Source: Candidatus Nomurabacteria bacterium (lineage in GTDB: Bacteria > Patescibacteriota > Saccharimonadia > Saccharimonadales > Saccharimonadaceae). Taken from it: a DNA stretch of 64,000 bases. Location: contig JACKGP010000003.1 of NCBI GenBank assembly GCA_020631935.1, positions 43,936-107,935 of the forward strand. The letters are read 5' to 3'. Both the position numbers and the translations under genes were made by a program. Position 1 is the first letter of the stretch; the number at the start of each line of letters is the position of its first letter. Below the pieces are notes generated by a model. The model ran no database searches. It saw only the letters and a list, made by a program, of their open reading frames with translations, and was not told the origin of the DNA. Below are positions 48,589 through 57,736 of this stretch, in pieces.

Positions 48589-51321
48589 CTACCCATTCTC
48601 CTTATACAGTTCAAACAAATGGGCGACGCGGGCGGGGTCGTTTTGGAAGCCGGATTTTTGGTAGAGTCTATCGACGTATCGGTCGAGGGTTTTATGGGCT
48701 TTGGCGAGTGTGGGTGGCATGGTGAGTGGATCGTAGAGGTCGGCGAGTGAGCTGTCTGGAAACTTGGCGCGGGCATCGAGGATATCTTGGGCGAGGCGTT
48801 CGACTTCGGCTTTTTGCTGGTCGGTCACTTCTGGCCAGATGAAGTTGTTGTACACGATGTCTTTGCTGTAGCGATAACGGCTCTCTAGCCTGCCAGCGAC
48901 AGCACGCATCCAGGCCATGTGCATCTGACTGGTGAGGATACCGAAGTGGTAGAGGGTGGCGTTGGAAATTATTTGACAGGTGTCGCCTGCAATTTCACTA
49001 TTTTGGTATATCGCCATAGGAACGTATTCTCGTCGCTCAGATGACACACGCGGGACTACAACAAATTTTTCAGGATTTGCAGTATCGCGAAACTCCGCTG
49101 GCCTAATTGCGTGAGCATTCGTGCTTGGCGTATTGCTCGCAAGACGAAAATCTTTAACCGCCCGCACTCGTGCGAGCACAAGCGGCAACGATTTTAGTGC
49201 TGTAGGGCTAGCGCCCTTAAACCAAAGGCACCATTTCGTTTCATTACGCAAGAATTCTTTCGCTCCGATAAACGGCTTGATGAATTCCTTAGCTGCTGGT
49301 TCGGCGTCCAGCAATGCGTCCTTCTCATCTCCTGCAAGCAATAGATTCCCGCCATCCAGCGGCATATTGCCAAAACTCATTGGCGGCACAGCGCAAATCG
49401 GCTTGCCTCGCCTTTCAATAATTACACTTGGTGCGTCTATGCCATACCCATTAATATTTTTCGCCTGGATTTCGTTCGGCTCACCCTTGATATCTTCGTA
49501 CTCAAAAATACGTTTTTCGGGCTTATTAAAGAGTGCAAAACCAACAATCGTACAATACACGGCAGCATTACCCTTAGCATCGTTGCTCCATTTGAAGGTT
49601 TGGTGCAGGAAGTTGATGGCAACACCCTGTTCAAACAAGTATTTCCACAAAATAGGCACTTGCTCGCCCTGAATTATTGAGTTCGTAGACACAAGTGCAG
49701 TTTGGATTTTTGGGTTCTGCTTCATGTAATTGGCGGCTTTAGCATACCAAGCGGTGACAAAATCAAGCACACCTGCGCCTTTTACGTCTGGGAACTGTGC
49801 CAGCAGCTCATCACGCATAGTTGCTGTCATCATCTTGCTACCGATAAACGGCGGATTGCCGAGAATATAGTCTAGCTCGCCTGCAGGAATGACGTCGCTC
49901 CAGTCGGTAGTGAGGGCATTTTTGTTTACAATAGTGGCGCTTTTGGTTAGCGGTAAACGCTTGAAGGTACGACCAGACTGCTGGCTATATTCGACGTTCA
50001 TTTGGTGATCTGTTAGCCACAGCGCAGTCTGAGCTATCAGACTCGGGAACTCGTCTATTTCTATACCGCACATTTGGTCGACGTTTACTTTCAGTACACC
50101 GACACCTGCACCGGCTGAAGCAAACATGTCTTGCTGATTGGGGTCTTTTGCTAGCATGGCGACAATCTTGTGCTCTAGACGGCGAAGCTCGCGATAAGCA
50201 ATGACGAGGAAGTTACCGCTACCACAGGCTGGGTCGAGGAATTTTAGCTGAGATATTTTGTCTTGAAGTTTGCGCAACTCATCGTACTTTTTGCGTGGAC
50301 CAGACTGTACAGCGCGGGCAAGCTCGACGTAGAGATCGTCTAGAAATAGTGGCTTGATGACGCGCAGAATGTTTTTCTCGCTGGTGTAGTGTGCGCCTAG
50401 ATTGCGACGCTCTGTTTCGTCCATGACACCCTGAAACATGCTGCCAAAAATAGCTGGGCTAACTTTCGACCAGTCTAGATGCATGGCATCTATAAAGGTG
50501 TGGCGCATGGCGCTATTGAATGTTGGAGTCTGAATATATTCAGCAAATAGACCGCCGTTCACGTATGGCAAAGTAGCCATAGCCTCGTCGAGCGAGTTTT
50601 GGCGCTTGTTTTTCGGTGTATTTAGCACTTCAAAAATCTGAACTAGGCGCGAACCTAGGTCGGAGCCGTCCTTTGCAGTGCAGTTTTCTACGTACTCTAG
50701 TATAGTTGCGCGGTCGAAAATACCGCTGTCGTCGGCAAACATTAGAAAAACTAGGCGCACCAACAAGAGTTCTAGGTCGTGACCAGTGTAGTTGTCGTCG
50801 CGCAGTTGATTATGCAAGTCTGCCATAGCTTCGGCAACCTGGCGATTGACTGGATCTTGTTCGGCGATATTTTTACTAGTTTGGCCTAGTAGAAAGCCAA
50901 AGAGTTTAACATTTTTTGGTAGGTCTAGCAGGCTGAACTCGGTCTTATTACGAGTTTCGAGATCGATGAACTGAAAGGTTGCAAAATCACTAATGACGAT
51001 AGCCTCTGGCAAGTCGTGATCTGGCATAGTAGAGAGGTATTCGTAGGCCTGGATGTTTGCTTTCGATAAATCTTTGCCGCCAGATTTTTGCTCGGCAAGC
51101 AACTTGCCTGGCCAAAACATATCTATAAAACCTTGTTTTCCGCTGCCCTTTTTGATGGCATATTCAAAGTATGCGCCATGACGGCGACGATCGATGTCGA
51201 AAATATTTAGAAAATCCGACCAAAACGATTGGCTTTCGCCTTTTTCGTATGTTTCACCTTGCCACTTGCTCGCAAATTCGGCCGCGCGGTCTTGTATCTC
51301 ATTCCAGGAAATGTTTGCCAT
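48589..51321 (-). CDS. MmeI-like (type IIL) restriction-modification fusion
   Basis: Single-chain endonuclease and adenine methyltransferase, 910 residues. The N-terminal nuclease shows Asp67 in GFIDMF and E77xK79 in LLAEQKS, a D-x9-ExK site. A helical linker leads to the methyltransferase: motif I FLDPACGSGNF at 361-371 and motif IV LDYILGNPPFIG at 483-494, the NPPF of N6-adenine enzymes. The target recognition domain is in the C-terminal third. The full length and intact motifs suggest it is active. It lies 0.4 kb from the integrated element. The recognition sequence cannot be read. Confidence 0.88.
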   Translation of the reverse strand: MANISWNEIQDRAAEFASKWQGETYEKGESQSFWSDFLNIFDIDRRRHGAYFEYAIKKGSGKQGFIDMFWPGKLLAEQKSGGKDLSKANIQAYEYLSTMPDHDLPEAIVISDFATFQFIDLETRNKTEFSLLDLPKNVKLFGFLLGQTSKNIAEQDPVNRQVAEAMADLHNQLRDDNYTGHDLELLLVRLVFLMFADDSGIFDRATILEYVENCTAKDGSDLGSRLVQIFEVLNTPKNKRQNSLDEAMATLPYVNGGLFAEYIQTPTFNSAMRHTFIDAMHLDWSKVSPAIFGSMFQGVMDETERRNLGAHYTSEKNILRVIKPLFLDDLYVELARAVQSGPRKKYDELRKLQDKISQLKFLDPACGSGNFLVIAYRELRRLEHKIVAMLAKDPNQQDMFASAGAGVGVLKVNVDQMCGIEIDEFPSLIAQTALWLTDHQMNVEYSQQSGRTFKRLPLTKSATIVNKNALTTDWSDVIPAGELDYILGNPPFIGSKMMTATMRDELLAQFPDVKGAGVLDFVTAWYAKAANYMKQNPKIQTALVSTNSIIQGEQVPILWKYLFEQGVAINFLHQTFKWSNDAKGNAAVYCTIVGFALFNKPEKRIFEYEDIKGEPNEIQAKNINGYGIDAPSVIIERRGKPICAVPPMSFGNMPLDGGNLLLAGDEKDALLDAEPAAKEFIKPFIGAKEFLRNETKWCLWFKGASPTALKSLPLVLARVRAVKDFRLASNTPSTNAHAIRPAEFRDTANPEKFVVVPRVSSERREYVPMAIYQNSEIAGDTCQIISNATLYHFGILTSQMHMAWMRAVAGRLESRYRYSKDIVYNNFIWPEVTDQQKAEVERLAQDILDARAKFPDSSLADLYDPLTMPPTLAKAHKTLDRYVDRLYQKSGFQNDPARVAHLFELYKENG

Positions 51322-51350
51322 ATGTAAATACTATAGCACTCTACGGGCTA

Positions 51351-52286
51351 CTATAGATGACTAGCCAGTTTTCGCACCACAGACTCGACCATTTCATCAC
51401 GTGTACGAATACTGGCACTGCCGATGTGCGGCAGAATAGTGCAGTTTTTCAAGCTAAACAGCGGATGATTGGTGGGCAGCGGCTCTGGAGTGGTAACGTC
51501 GATACCAGCCGCGTATATTTGCCCTGAACTCAAGGCATCGTACAGCGCTTCTTGGTCAACCAATCCGCCACGGCCAGTATTTATGAAGATAGCGGTGTTT
51601 TTCATTTTAGAAAAGAACTCGGAATTGCACATCTTTTCAGTTTCTGGAGTCAGGGCATTGTGAATTGTCACAAAATCGCTTTCGGCCAATAGATCGTCGA
51701 GATTGCGATAGCTAACTCCCAGCGACTGCTCGAGTTCTGGTTTTGGTGAGCGGCTATTGTATATAACATTGCAGCCGAATCCCGAAAGTCGTTTGGCTAC
51801 TGCCTCGCCAATAGCACCAAGGCCAATTATGCCGACCGTTGACTGGCTTAAATCACGACCGGTTAGCCAGTACGGCGACCAAGTAGACCACTCGCCATTT
51901 CTAGCGGCGTCTATTGATTCCGAGATACGCCGAGACGAATTTATCATCAGAGCAATCGTTAAGTCTGCCACAGATTCGTTCAAAATTCCCACCACCGACT
52001 CTAGTTTGATGTTTCGAGCTTCTAGCTCGGCGGTGTCGATGTGATCAAAACCAACCGACACGGTGCCAACAACAGAAAGTTGATCACCTGCAGCATCTAG
52101 CAATTCCCTGTCGATATTATCGGTTAGTATGCACAGAATGGCATTTACGCCCTTCACTCTATCGAGCAGCTGATCTCGTGGCATTACTTCATCTTCTAAA
52201 TTCCACATATCTACATCGAAATTTTCATATAGCGGTGCGATTGACTCAGATTTTAATTTTCTAGTAATTAGGATTTTTGGCTTCAT
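51351..52286 (-). CDS. D-isomer-specific 2-hydroxyacid dehydrogenase
   Basis: NAD(P)-dependent reductase of 2-keto acids such as glyoxylate, hydroxypyruvate or phosphopyruvate relatives. The nucleotide-binding motif is TVGIIGLGAIGEAVAKRL near residues 145-162. Catalytic Arg is in INTGRGGLVDQEAL, Glu in GIDVTTPEPLP, and His in LPHIGSAS. 311 residues. The exact substrate is not determined by the motifs. It precedes the RM gene by 29 bp on the same strand. Confidence 0.9.
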   Translation of the reverse strand: MKPKILITRKLKSESIAPLYENFDVDMWNLEDEVMPRDQLLDRVKGVNAILCILTDNIDRELLDAAGDQLSVVGTVSVGFDHIDTAELEARNIKLESVVGILNESVADLTIALMINSSRRISESIDAARNGEWSTWSPYWLTGRDLSQSTVGIIGLGAIGEAVAKRLSGFGCNVIYNSRSPKPELEQSLGVSYRNLDDLLAESDFVTIHNALTPETEKMCNSEFFSKMKNTAIFINTGRGGLVDQEALYDALSSGQIYAAGIDVTTPEPLPTNHPLFSLKNCTILPHIGSASIRTRDEMVESVVRKLASHL

Positions 52287-52323
52287 ACACCCAGTCTAGC
52301 ATAGGCATAATCGGCCTATCTGA

Positions 52324-52329
52324 TACACT
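52324..52329 (+). promoter_or_regulatory. -10 box, leaderless geometry
   Basis: TGA-TACACT exactly 6 nt before the ATG of the VIT-like gene; no Shine-Dalgarno site is present. Confidence 0.5.
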
Positions 52330-52335
52330 AAAATC

Positions 52336-52896
52336 ATGAAGATCGCATCGACATCAAAACATCATCCATTGCACACAAAAAGACGAGATACAAAAATACC
52401 CCTAGGCGCACAGCGATTTTTAGCGGCATTCGAGGGTATAGAGGGGGGATTTGCCATTGGCTCTAGCATCATAGTGGCCTTAATGTTCGCGGATTTAAGT
52501 CGAGAGTTGTTGCTGTTGACCGTAGTAGTAAGCATTGTTGTGAACGGCTTTAATACTGCTAGCGTGAAATATTCTAGCGAACACTACCTAGACCAGCTAG
52601 ATGGCGCCGAGAAAAGAAGTCCTTTTAAGCACTATTTTATTCCCGCGTTTATAGAGTTTGTGTCGTACTTTGCGATTAGCTTTATATCGGTTATACCGCT
52701 CATTGTTCTAAGCGATTTAACTCATGCCGTCATATGGAGTGTTTTGATTACGTTGATAATTCTATTTGTGGCTGGCTATACACGTGGGTATATGTTGCGC
52801 ATGAATGCTTGGCGCGATGCCCTGGAAACCCTGATACTGGGTAGTGGCATTATCCTAGTTGGCCTAATTTCTGGCTTCATAATACACTTTTTGTAA
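52336..52896 (+). CDS. VIT1/CCC1-like membrane protein
   Basis: Resembles the vacuolar iron/manganese transporter family: LAAFEGIEGGFAIGSSIIVA takes the place of the conserved first helix, then NGFNTASVKYSSEHYLDQLD parallels the amphipathic region after helix 2, and three more hydrophobic helices follow. 186 residues, about five membrane segments, with the basic N-terminus in the cytoplasm. The metal-binding Glu cluster of plant VIT is only partly visible, so the substrate is uncertain. Confidence 0.6.
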   Translation: MKIASTSKHHPLHTKRRDTKIPLGAQRFLAAFEGIEGGFAIGSSIIVALMFADLSRELLLLTVVVSIVVNGFNTASVKYSSEHYLDQLDGAEKRSPFKHYFIPAFIEFVSYFAISFISVIPLIVLSDLTHAVIWSVLITLIILFVAGYTRGYMLRMNAWRDALETLILGSGIILVGLISGFIIHFL

Positions 52897-52903
52897 TAAA
52901 AAA

Positions 52904-52921
52904 ACGCTCTTTCTAGAGCGT
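52904..52921 (-). terminator. rsmD terminator
   Basis: ACGCTCT-TTCT-AGAGCGT, perfect 7-bp stem followed on the minus strand by TTTTTTT; it overlaps the last codons of rsmD and also lies after the convergent VIT-like gene. Confidence 0.85.
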
Positions 52922-53467
52922 ATCTTCTTCGTGGCGGAAGAAGGTGAGAAAAGCGTTTCCATAACTACGATTGTCCACCACAACAATTCTTTTGTCCTGA
53001 ATTGGCACCTCACCTCTTCCTGAATGAGATAATACCATAAGCGCACCAGGTTTGAGAAGACCTAAAAGTCGCGAAATCGTAGCAAACTGTTCGTCATGGT
53101 ATGGCGGATCGGCAAAAATAATATCGTAATCCTGTTCATCGCGACGAGTTTCCAGCCAATTACTAACAGTAGTTTTAATGACTTTTGCGTCTTCGATTCC
53201 TAGCAAATCAATGTTATTTTGAATGATATTCGAGGCAATTCTATCTCGCTCTATAAATGTGACGCTCGCTGCGCCGCGACTCATAGCCTCTATTCCCACA
53301 GCGCCCGAACCGGCAAAAGCATCAAGCACACGTGCGCCTTGAATTTCCTGTCCAATGCTATTAAAAAGTGCATTCCTGATTCGTTCACCCATGGAGTGGG
53401 TGCTTTTTCGACCAGGAGCATCGATAAACCTGCCACCATATTTACCAGCTATAATTCGTACGTTCAC
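52913..53467 (-). CDS. rsmD: 16S rRNA (guanine966-N2)-methyltransferase
   Basis: SAM-dependent enzyme that methylates the 30S head. It opens MNVRIIAGKYGGRFIDAPG, has the substrate block STHSMGERIRNALFNSIG, motif I VLDAFAGSGAVGIEAMSRGA, and the catalytic FADPPYHDEQ near residue 120. 184 residues. Overlaps the upstream gene by 4 bp. Confidence 0.95.
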   Translation of the reverse strand: MNVRIIAGKYGGRFIDAPGRKSTHSMGERIRNALFNSIGQEIQGARVLDAFAGSGAVGIEAMSRGAASVTFIERDRIASNIIQNNIDLLGIEDAKVIKTTVSNWLETRRDEQDYDIIFADPPYHDEQFATISRLLGLLKPGALMVLSHSGRGEVPIQDKRIVVVDNRSYGNAFLTFFRHEEDTL

Positions 53468-54273
53468 CTATTCGCCTCCAGCGCTGCCACCCTCCAGGCA
53501 CACATTACCATGCGGGCTATTTCTGGAACCAATATATCTCTAGTCTGCCTTGCTAGGCGTCGATTCCAGCCCTTTAAGGCAAACTCTCCATACATATCTA
53601 GGTCAGAAATCTTCTGCAGGCTGGCCAAGAACTGCTCGATCATCTTTTCTTCTGAATCAACAGCAAGCCATTTTTCACCAAAAGAGTCGGTATCAAAGCG
53701 TATAGCCGTAATGGTAGAGGCAACACCAAGCTCAAACTGCAGATGCATATTCATGAGACCTTTGGCGCCCCAGTACTTCCAGTTGTTTCGCAAAACGTCG
53801 CGACGAGTCGCACCAGGCATGACAGCTTTTTTGTATTTTGAATCACGAGTCATGTGATGCTCGCCCTCGCGTATTTCGGCCAGAGCAGCCTCGTACGGAA
53901 TGTGGTGCGCTGGCGTTAATCCATCGGTAATGGCATGAGCCAACCAGGCTGCCTCGAAAGCAGCACGCTCGCTATTTTTTGAAGCAAGTGCAGTGCTAAG
54001 ATTCTGAAAATGGTCTAGTATGTCTTCTAATAGCGCGCCCTTTTCGGTATCTAGTGGGTCTATGAAGTGCCAAGGCTCGTCCGTGCCTGGACTTTTCCTC
54101 TTCAGGCCATCGGGCCCGTTCTTGCCTTCAAAATGTAGTATATCTTTAGCGTCAGGAAAAAATACCTTGCTAGGCAAATGTTTTTTAATATGGCGACGAG
54201 CGATACGGTCGATTTTTTGATGCACGCCCATGATTCGGCCAGACTTTTTATTTAGCGTGGTGCCTGAATACAT
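53464..54273 (-). CDS. Zinc-dependent phospholipase C-like protein
   Basis: Likely helical metalloprotein of the phospholipase C/P1 nuclease fold. The diagnostic part is AAWLAHAITDGLTPAHHIPY near residues 107-126, which places His, Asp and two His for metal binding; EPWHFIDP earlier and EGEHHMTRDS later may give more ligands. No signal peptide or membrane segment is evident, so a cytoplasmic or leaderless location is likely. 269 residues. It is cotranscribed between recG and rsmD. Activity not established. Confidence 0.6.
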   Translation of the reverse strand: MYSGTTLNKKSGRIMGVHQKIDRIARRHIKKHLPSKVFFPDAKDILHFEGKNGPDGLKRKSPGTDEPWHFIDPLDTEKGALLEDILDHFQNLSTALASKNSERAAFEAAWLAHAITDGLTPAHHIPYEAALAEIREGEHHMTRDSKYKKAVMPGATRRDVLRNNWKYWGAKGLMNMHLQFELGVASTITAIRFDTDSFGEKWLAVDSEEKMIEQFLASLQKISDLDMYGEFALKGWNRRLARQTRDILVPEIARMVMCAWRVAALEANR

Positions 54274-54291
54274 AAATGTTTGCCTTGCTTT

Positions 54292-56322
54292 CTAATTTAA
54301 TATCGTTAGCCTTTGATAACGCTCGACTTCGCTGGCTAGTTGTTTATATTGTACCAAGCTTTCATTCGATGCGATGAACTGCTCGGCCGCCACTTGAGCC
54401 TGTTTGATTAGCTTTATGTCCGCCAGGCTGGCTATTCGTAAATTCAAGTCACCATGCTGCGCCTTTCCGTAAATCTCACCTGGACCACGTAAATTTAAAT
54501 CCACCTCAGCTAAATAAAAACCGTCGTTTGATTTTTCAATTTCACGTAGGCGCTGGCTAGGTTTCGAAGTGTCGCTCATCATCAAGTAGCAATAGCTTTG
54601 ATGTTCACTACGACCAACTCGACCGCGTAGCTGATGAAGTTGCGCTAGTCCAAACTGGTCTGCATTTTCTATCATCATCACGCTAGCATTCGGTACGTCA
54701 ACGCCAACCTCAACGACTGTAGTACTAACCAAAATATCGTACTTTCTATCCTTAAAATCCACCATAACTTGCTCTTTCTCGGCCGGTTTCATCCGGCCAT
54801 GCAACAGTCCGATTGAACGATGTCCGAATATTGAGTTCTTGAGCTTTCTATACTCAGCTTCGACCGATTTTTTCTCGTTTTTCTCATTATCGTCTATCAG
54901 GCTGCAGATTACATAGGCCTGGCGACCTTTTGCAATCTCTTCGTCAATCTTTGCATAGACAGTCTTTGCCGATACTGGCGAAATAAGCTTGGTCTTTACT
55001 GGCTTACGGTTGGCGGGTAATTCATTTAATATACTGACGTCTAGCTCTCCAAAAACCGTTAGCTGTAGGCTGCGAGGAATCGGTGTTGCCGTCATAGCCA
55101 ACAGGTGCGGCATTTTGTCTGCTTTTCCTAGCAATCTCTGCCGCTGCTCGACACCAAAACGGTGCTGTTCATCAATGACTACAAAGCCGAGTTTTTTAAA
55201 CGACAACTTGTCTTGAATCAGCGCATGAGTGCCAACAACTATCTGCACTTCGCCGTTAGAAATTCTTTCATACAGCTCACTTCTAGCTTTTCCCTTTACT
55301 GCCCCCACTAGAAGCCCGATAGTTATGCCAAATGGCTTCAGCATATCCGCCAAAGTTTTAGCGTGCTGCCGGGCTAATATCTCGGTTGGTGCCATAATTG
55401 CTGCCTGAAAACCCGCCTGCGCCGCCTGAAGAGTTCCAATACCCGCAACGACAGTCTTTCCAGCCCCTACGTCGCCCTGGAGTAGGCGATTCATTGGTGT
55501 TTTGCGTTCAAAATCTTGGATTATTTCCCAGGCAGCAATCCGCTGGGCACTTGTTAGCTTGAACGGTAGCCTCTCGACAAAACTCTTGACCAATTTTTGA
55601 TCAAATGGAATATGCCAACCGTCTAGTTTTGCGTTCGCTTGCTTATTTAACTGGCTAGCTAGCAGTAAGCAAAACAGCTCTTCGAAACCTAGTCGCTCGC
55701 GAGCCTTGGCGATATCGTCACTAGATTTCGGAAAATGCATACCCAAAATTGCGTCACTGTAAGAAATTAGCCTATTTGATTTTACAGTTGCGGATGGCAA
55801 AGCTTCGGGAAGCATGACAATAAATGGCTTAAGCTCTGCCAAAGTCTTGCGCACAATTTGGCTCTTTAGTCCTTTTATTTGACGGTAGATTGGCAAAAGT
55901 CGATCAGTTTGAACAGGCATTTCGCTAACCTTTTCTGCGCTCGGACTAGTTAACTGATATCGACCTCCGCGAAAACCGAAATCGCCCGAAAATAGATACT
56001 CTTCATCGCTTTTAAACTGCGTAGCTCGATATGGCTGATTAAACCAAACTGCGCGCACTTTACCGCTATCATCGGCTAGTACTGCATTTATTACGGTCAT
56101 GCCGCGCCTAACTCTCTTGACTTCCACAGATTCGCATTTTGCTTTGATGGTTTGTTTGCCTGGATTTAAATCAGCGATTGGCACAATTTCCGAAAAATCT
56201 TCGTGCTTTCTTGGTAAAAAATTAAGCAAGTCGCCAACAGTCTCTAAGCCAGCTGCCTGAAATTGTTCAGCGGTTTTCGGCCCGACGCCTTTTATTGAGT
56301 TTAAGCTAGTACGTAGATTCAC
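54292..56322 (-). CDS. recG: ATP-dependent DNA helicase RecG
   Basis: Fork-regressing helicase for stalled replication forks. An N-terminal wedge OB domain (residues about 60-150) is followed by the helicase core: GDVGAGKTVVAG (Walker A), VIDEQHRFGVEQRQRL (motif II), MTATPIPRSL (III), STTVVEVGVDVPNA (V) and QLRGRVGRSEHQSYC (VI). It starts with GTG, 8 nt after a CATAAT box. 676 residues, normal length. Confidence 0.96.
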   Translation of the reverse strand: MNLRTSLNSIKGVGPKTAEQFQAAGLETVGDLLNFLPRKHEDFSEIVPIADLNPGKQTIKAKCESVEVKRVRRGMTVINAVLADDSGKVRAVWFNQPYRATQFKSDEEYLFSGDFGFRGGRYQLTSPSAEKVSEMPVQTDRLLPIYRQIKGLKSQIVRKTLAELKPFIVMLPEALPSATVKSNRLISYSDAILGMHFPKSSDDIAKARERLGFEELFCLLLASQLNKQANAKLDGWHIPFDQKLVKSFVERLPFKLTSAQRIAAWEIIQDFERKTPMNRLLQGDVGAGKTVVAGIGTLQAAQAGFQAAIMAPTEILARQHAKTLADMLKPFGITIGLLVGAVKGKARSELYERISNGEVQIVVGTHALIQDKLSFKKLGFVVIDEQHRFGVEQRQRLLGKADKMPHLLAMTATPIPRSLQLTVFGELDVSILNELPANRKPVKTKLISPVSAKTVYAKIDEEIAKGRQAYVICSLIDDNEKNEKKSVEAEYRKLKNSIFGHRSIGLLHGRMKPAEKEQVMVDFKDRKYDILVSTTVVEVGVDVPNASVMMIENADQFGLAQLHQLRGRVGRSEHQSYCYLMMSDTSKPSQRLREIEKSNDGFYLAEVDLNLRGPGEIYGKAQHGDLNLRIASLADIKLIKQAQVAAEQFIASNESLVQYKQLASEVERYQRLTILN

Positions 56323-56402
56323 TTGTCTCTATTATGACATGTCAGGCACTGCCACACCATCATAGTGTAGTTTGCCAAATACTGTAAATTTCTATCCGCA
56401 AT

Positions 56403-57650
56403 TTACAATACCGCAGACGGTCGACTGCCATAGGCGGACTTATTCAAGACTAATACGAACGTATTTTTACCTTTTTTGACTAAAGATGTATCTGTTATGT
56501 CTATATTTTCGGTAACTTTTTGACCATTTACAGAAATGGCGTTGTTGTCTATCAATCGCTTAGCCTCTCCATTCGAGCTAGCTGCTTTTGATCCGACCAA
56601 AGCCCTCACTATATCCATCGGCTCAACCACAGGAATCTCCTGAGCTAGCTCGTCGATATCTTCACTCGACAAACCAGCAAAGTCTTCGCCACCAAATAAA
56701 ACTCCAGTAACTCTCTCTACAGACTCGCGTCTCTTGCGGCCATGAACAAGCTCAGTTACTTCGCGGGCTAAGGTTTTTTGGAGCAATCTTTCACCCCTGT
56801 TTAAGTCGTGGTTTGAAATCACGTCTTCAATAATGTTTCGATCTAGGAATGTGTAGACTTTTATCAGTTCAGCTGCAGTTTCGTCGTCTAGATTTAACCA
56901 AAATTGGTAAAATTTGTACGGGCTTGTCATTTCTGGATTTAGCCAGATAGCGTTGCCTTCGCTCTTGCCAAATTTCTTGCCGGTTGCTCGGTCTATAATT
57001 AATGGAACAGTCCAGACATGAGCCTCTTCGCCCTCTAGCTTACGAATCATTTGTGCGCCAGAAATCATATTTCCCCACTGATCCGACCCGCCGACCTGCA
57101 TAGTCGCACCTTTGTCTCGATACAGACGCAAGAAGTCATAACCTTGAATTAAGCTATAGCTAAACTCTGCATAACTGATGCCGCTACCGCCTTCTCCTAT
57201 TCGTGCCTTAATAAATTCACGATCGAGTAGCTGCGTCATAGAAAAGTGCTTGCCAATATCGCGCAGGAACTCTAGGTAGCCTACGTCCTTAAACCAGTCA
57301 TAATTATCTACCAGGTCAAACTCTTGCCCGTCTAATAAAATACGGTACTGGTCTGCAATACCAGCTTTATTTTCATCTATTTCGTCCAGGGTCTTTAGGT
57401 CACGTTCAGCATCTTCCTTTGGATCGCCGATCATACCCGTCGCTCCACCAACCAGCACGATAGCTTTGTGTCCATGATTTAGCAAGTGCTTTACGACCAT
57501 TACCTGTGCTAGATTTCCTATGTGCATACTCCTGGCACTAGGATCAACACCGAAGTAAAATGTTCGCGGTTCGTTGATGTCTTCAGGCCTCGAGAATGTA
57601 GTTTGATTAGCTAGCCCACGCCACGCGAGCTCCTCAGAAAGTTTTGTCAT
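56403..57650 (-). CDS. tyrS: Tyrosyl-tRNA synthetase
   Basis: Class I synthetase charging tRNA-Tyr. The HIGH-equivalent is SARSMHIGNLAQ near residue 42, the tyrosine and ATP site includes YSLIQGYDFLRLY and QVGGSDQWGN, and the KMSKS-equivalent is KKFGKSEGN. A C-terminal S4-like tRNA-binding domain (EAKRLIDNNAISVNGQKV) ends the 415 residues. A TATACT box lies 6 nt before the ATG. Confidence 0.96.
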   Translation of the reverse strand: MTKLSEELAWRGLANQTTFSRPEDINEPRTFYFGVDPSARSMHIGNLAQVMVVKHLLNHGHKAIVLVGGATGMIGDPKEDAERDLKTLDEIDENKAGIADQYRILLDGQEFDLVDNYDWFKDVGYLEFLRDIGKHFSMTQLLDREFIKARIGEGGSGISYAEFSYSLIQGYDFLRLYRDKGATMQVGGSDQWGNMISGAQMIRKLEGEEAHVWTVPLIIDRATGKKFGKSEGNAIWLNPEMTSPYKFYQFWLNLDDETAAELIKVYTFLDRNIIEDVISNHDLNRGERLLQKTLAREVTELVHGRKRRESVERVTGVLFGGEDFAGLSSEDIDELAQEIPVVEPMDIVRALVGSKAASSNGEAKRLIDNNAISVNGQKVTENIDITDTSLVKKGKNTFVLVLNKSAYGSRPSAVL

Positions 57651-57656
57651 GTAACA

Positions 57657-57662
57657 AGTATA
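57657..57662 (-). promoter_or_regulatory. -10 box of tyrS, leaderless geometry
   Basis: TGC-TATACT exactly 6 nt before the ATG, same motif as upstream of fusA. Confidence 0.55.
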
Positions 57663-57697
57663 GCAAAATAGCTTGTTTTATGGCGGTAGATTAGTGA

Positions 57698-57703
57698 TAT
57701 AAT
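57698..57703 (+). promoter_or_regulatory. -10 box of the PBP gene
   Basis: TATAAT 33 nt before the ATG; GAGGCGAGAG before the start can act as a ribosome binding site. Confidence 0.5.
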
Positions 57704-57736
57704 GAAGTAAATAATGCTTATGAGGCGAGAGAATTA

